A stretch of 8,793 nucleotides of DNA from Gammaproteobacteria bacterium HGW-Gammaproteobacteria-14 (GTDB lineage Bacteria > Pseudomonadota > Gammaproteobacteria > Pseudomonadales > Alcanivoracaceae): the NCBI GenBank assembly GCA_002840115.1, contig PGZG01000073.1:1-8793 (forward strand), given 5' to 3'. Under the pieces are notes generated by a model. It was not told the origin of the DNA. It worked only from the letters and a program-made list of their open reading frames with translations, and made no database searches. Of this stretch, positions 6,534 to 8,793 are shown piece after piece. Every line of letters starts with the position of its first letter. Positions within the stretch are counted from its first letter, which is position 1. A program made the translations under genes and the position numbers.

Positions 6534-7793
6534 ATGACAACCACTTCACTGGTTTCGGATTTATCCATGGTTTCGTTCTCTCTGCCACGCCGTTTTTACA
6601 CCGCCACCGATGTGCCCATGCCGGCACGGCTTAGCGAAATCAGTGATCGCGGCAATGAAGCACCACCCGCCGCCGCCGGGCTGAACGATGAAAACGTCAC
6701 CGCCATCTGGCGCGGCATGAAAGGCCTGTATGCCAGCGGTATGACACCGGGTATCGCCCTGTCCCTGCGCCGTAATGGCGAACATTTTTTTGACCGTACT
6801 CTGGGCTATGCCGACCTCGACAGCCGCAGCCCCATGACCGTGGACACACCGGTATGCCTGTTTTCCGCCTCCAAGGCGGTGACAGCCATGCTGCTACACC
6901 ATCTGGTGGAACAAGGCGAAGTGGATCTCAGCCAACCGGTATGCCACTACCTGCCGGAATACGGCTGCGCCGGTAAAGAACGTACCACCCTGATGCACCT
7001 GCTGACCCATCGCGGCGGCGTACCGCGCATTCGCGAACCGGTGTCACCGGATGATCTGTTCAACCCGCAACGCATCACCGAACTGATGCAACAGGCCGTG
7101 CCGGTAAAACCCGGTCGCACCCAGGCTTACCATGCAGTCACCGCTGGCTTTGTACTGGGCGCTGTAATTGAACGCGTTACCGGCAAACCCCTCAACGATT
7201 TACTCGATCAGGTGATCCGCAAACCCATGGGCATGCGGCATTTCCGTTTTGGAAAAACCGATGGCACCCCCGCCACCAACTACACCACCGGCATGCAACT
7301 GGCGCCGGTGGATGCCTTTTTGAAATACGCCGTCGGTGCCGAATTACAGGAGGTGGTGGATGTCTCCAACGATCCGCGCTTTCTCGACATCACCCTGCCC
7401 GCAGGTAACCTCTACGCCACCGCCGAAGAAGCCAGCCGCTTTTTTCAAATGCTGCTCAACGGCGGCAGCTGGAATGGCAAACAGATTTTCCGCCCGGACA
7501 CCGTGCGCCGCGCCACCACCTCCATCGGCCGTGGCAGCCGCATTGATCGCACCCTGATGATCCCGCTGGAATATTCACCGGGGTTTATGCTCGGCGCCAA
7601 AACCCTGAGCCTCTACGGCCCCGGCACACCCCGCGCTTTTGGTCACCTCGGCTTTATCAGCATTTACTGCTGGGCAGACCCGGAACGGGATCTCTCCGGC
7701 GCCCTGCTCACCACCGGCAAGGGCATTATCGGCCCCCACCTTCCCGCACTGATGGGCCTGCAAATGCAGATTAACCGGCAGTGCAAACGCTAA
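6534..7793 (+). CDS. Beta-lactamase-fold serine hydrolase (PF00144; family VIII esterase / class C-like)
   Basis: About 419 residues from this start. The family includes class C beta-lactamases, DD-peptidases and family VIII carboxylesterases; most chromosomal members of this type hydrolyse esters. The SxxK motif is SASK in LFSASKAVTAML (Ser codon 6864-6866, Ser 111, Lys 114). The Tyr motif is YHAVTAGFVLG (Tyr 199), where beta-lactamases have YxN, and the third motif is GHLGF (His 371) near the C-terminus in place of KTG. Asn is absent after the Tyr, which fits esterases better than true beta-lactamases. LMHLLTHRGGVPR and LPAGNLYATAEEASRFFQMLL are further typical blocks. No clear signal peptide is seen, so it is likely cytoplasmic. 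The start is unsettled: ATGs at 6492, 6534, 6567 and 6618 are in frame, and none has a well-spaced ribosome site (GGGGAGA abuts 6534). RRFYTATDVP soon after 6567 looks like protein, so 6534 or 6567 is best. It may be co-transcribed with the hydroxylase gene 129 nt downstream. Confidence 0.92.
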   Translation: MTTTSLVSDLSMVSFSLPRRFYTATDVPMPARLSEISDRGNEAPPAAAGLNDENVTAIWRGMKGLYASGMTPGIALSLRRNGEHFFDRTLGYADLDSRSPMTVDTPVCLFSASKAVTAMLLHHLVEQGEVDLSQPVCHYLPEYGCAGKERTTLMHLLTHRGGVPRIREPVSPDDLFNPQRITELMQQAVPVKPGRTQAYHAVTAGFVLGAVIERVTGKPLNDLLDQVIRKPMGMRHFRFGKTDGTPATNYTTGMQLAPVDAFLKYAVGAELQEVVDVSNDPRFLDITLPAGNLYATAEEASRFFQMLLNGGSWNGKQIFRPDTVRRATTSIGRGSRIDRTLMIPLEYSPGFMLGAKTLSLYGPGTPRAFGHLGFISIYCWADPERDLSGALLTTGKGIIGPHLPALMGLQMQINRQCKR

Positions 7794-7922
7794 GCCACGC
7801 TCAATTAAGCCGAGCGCCGTAAAAATGCCCGCCGTGGTTTGGAGCCCGGCGGACAACTGTGGGACTATCAGGCTTCAGATTCCCAGATAACAATAAATGC
7901 CACCTACAACGATGATCCGCCC
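7794..7922 (+). other. Spacer between serine hydrolase and hydroxylase genes, weak hairpins only
   Basis: Two small inverted repeats are visible: CGCTC/GAGCG just after the serine hydrolase stop, and CCGCCG (7829-7834) with CGGCGG (7847-7852). Neither is followed by a U-tract, so read-through into the hydroxylase gene is plausible. An in-frame TTG at 7839 could extend the next gene, but the encoded residues are hydrophilic and look non-coding. I see no convincing promoter. Confidence 0.3.
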
Positions 7923-8711
7923 ATGACCCCCGATCATGTGTACTACGGAGCCCTGCTGCTACTTGGCCTGCTGATGCTGCTGGAATGGCTGCGCCGCCCG
8001 GCCCGCTATCAGCCCGGCGATGCCGCCACCAATCTGCTCATGTATGCCGGCTACCTGCTGATCGGCCTGGTCTGGCTGGATATCCTGTTCCGTATTTATT
8101 ACAGCGTCTGGCAATACCGGCTGTTCGACTTTGGCCCCTGGTGGCTCGACCCGTACAGCAGTCGCTTCTGGATACTGTGGGGCACGCTGTTCGTGCTGGA
8201 GGATTTCTGCTTTTACTGGTTCCACCGTGGCAGCCACAAGCTGGCTTTTTTCTGGGCTGCCCACGTCACCCATCACTCATCGAAATTTTTTAATCTGAGC
8301 ACTGCCCTGCGACAAAGCTGGTTTCCGTTTATTACTTTCTTTTTCTGGTTACCGCTGCCACTGCTCGGCTTCGACCCGCTGATGGTCATCACCATGCAAC
8401 TGATCAATCTTGCCTATCAGGCCTTCCTGCATTCGGAAACCGATCCCTGGCCACGACCATTCGGCTGGATCTTCAACACCCCCACCCACCATCGTGTTCA
8501 CCACGCCAGCAACGCGGACATTGTTGACCGCAACTTTGGCGGCACCCTGATTATCTGGGACCGGCTGTTTGGCACCTTCGCCAGCACCGATCAACCGATT
8601 CAATATGGCGTGCGACCAGACCCGAACAGCAACAACCCCTTATGGCTGCAATTGCACGGCTGGGCCGCATTGCTACGCAGCATCACCCAGCGTGGGAGCA
8701 ACGCAAAATGA
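7923..8711 (+). CDS. Fatty acid hydroxylase superfamily membrane protein, alkylglycerol monooxygenase-like
   Basis: 262-residue integral-membrane di-iron oxygenase candidate (PF04116, 'sterol desaturase family'). Hydrophobic segments lie at about 8-22, 38-58, 82-100, 132-150 and 152-168. The metal-binding histidine boxes are all present: HRGSH (101-105), HVTHH (114-118), a lone His 170 in FLHSE, and HHRVHH (189-194). Surrounding blocks resemble animal alkylglycerol monooxygenase (AGMO/TMEM195), from memory: THHSS followed by NLSTALRQS (124-132), NTPTHHRVHH, and DRNFGG followed by LIIWDRLFGTF. AGMO hydroxylates the ether-linked carbon of alkylglycerols, using tetrahydrobiopterin; bacterial relatives are generally uncharacterised, so a lipid substrate is inferred and the exact one unknown. 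It is much shorter than human AGMO (about 445), lacking the extra C-terminal membrane region. The ATG at 7923 is the only in-frame ATG before the first membrane segment. Its stop overlaps the next start (ATGA), implying joint translation with an exported protein. Confidence 0.92.
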   Translation: MTPDHVYYGALLLLGLLMLLEWLRRPARYQPGDAATNLLMYAGYLLIGLVWLDILFRIYYSVWQYRLFDFGPWWLDPYSSRFWILWGTLFVLEDFCFYWFHRGSHKLAFFWAAHVTHHSSKFFNLSTALRQSWFPFITFFFWLPLPLLGFDPLMVITMQLINLAYQAFLHSETDPWPRPFGWIFNTPTHHRVHHASNADIVDRNFGGTLIIWDRLFGTFASTDQPIQYGVRPDPNSNNPLWLQLHGWAALLRSITQRGSNAK

Positions 8712-8793
8712 CAAAAAAAATGCGGGCACCAGTTACCCTGACAACCTGCCTGATGCTGATCGCCACACCCGCCTTGGCAGGATGGGCAGAAAT
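8708..8793 (+). CDS. Exported protein of unknown function, 3' end beyond window
   Basis: Only 28 codons are visible. They encode a textbook signal peptide: basic MTKKMR, a hydrophobic core from about residue 11 to 19 (LTTCLMLIA), and a cleavage site at TPALA before GWAE. The mature protein would therefore begin at Gly 25 in the periplasm or beyond. The ATG overlaps the hydroxylase stop (ATGA), and GGAG at 8695-8698 lies 9 nt upstream, so translation is likely coupled to the hydroxylase. A run of eight A at 8713-8720 follows the start, and a second in-frame ATG comes at 8720. The mature part is too short to name a family; a role with the hydroxylase is inference from coupling alone. Confidence 0.8.
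   Translation, partial: MTKKMRAPVTLTTCLMLIATPALAGWAE

Noticed and set aside
6534..7793. Antibiotic-resistance beta-lactamase
   Set aside because: The Tyr motif lacks the Asn of YxN, the KTG box is replaced by HLG, and no signal peptide is seen; family VIII esterase-type hydrolase is the better reading.
1..8793. CRISPR array, tRNA, insertion sequence or phage/defence island
   Set aside because: No regularly spaced repeats, no tRNA-like cloverleaf, no transposase or integrase motifs, and no defence-type gene was recognised; coding genes fill nearly all of the window.

Overview
The window reads as a stretch of Gammaproteobacterium-like chromosome. By eye the GC content is moderately high (mid to upper 50s percent), genes are densely packed, and the families present (RND efflux pump with TetR regulator, class III CoA-transferase, Mpo1-like protein, serine hydrolase, fatty acid hydroxylase superfamily) are common in lipid-using marine or environmental gammaproteobacteria. 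The genus cannot be fixed from sequence alone. I see no rRNA, tRNA, insertion sequence, phage gene or CRISPR array.

Left third (1-4662, minus strand): a three-gene efflux operon, read right to left. A TetR-family repressor overlaps a periplasmic adaptor (membrane fusion protein) by ATGA. The adaptor is followed 11 nt later by an RND inner-membrane transporter that runs off the left edge with 996 codons visible. The outer-membrane channel is not in the window. A 28-bp near-palindrome lies just upstream of the regulator and covers its likely -10 element, which suggests autoregulation of the whole operon.

Middle (4794-6365): a complete class III CoA-transferase (CaiB/BaiF family, plus strand) is divergent from the tetR operon. 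It is convergent with a small Mpo1-like (DUF962) membrane protein on the minus strand. The two 3' ends are 39 nt apart and share inverted-repeat sequence.

Right third (6366-8793, plus strand): a beta-lactamase-fold serine hydrolase/esterase, then a fatty acid hydroxylase superfamily membrane protein resembling alkylglycerol monooxygenase. The latter overlaps by ATGA a gene with a clear signal peptide that is cut by the right edge. The serine hydrolase diverges from the Mpo1-like gene, and a perfect 15-bp odd palindrome lies between them.

Together the right-hand genes suggest lipid handling: ester cleavage, di-iron oxygenation of a lipid, 2-hydroxy fatty acid breakdown, and CoA transfer to or from a carboxylic acid. 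This is an inference from family membership and adjacency, since the genes are not in one operon. No defence or mobile system was found. The points most worth following are the AGMO-like hydroxylase coupled to an exported partner and the two candidate operators.
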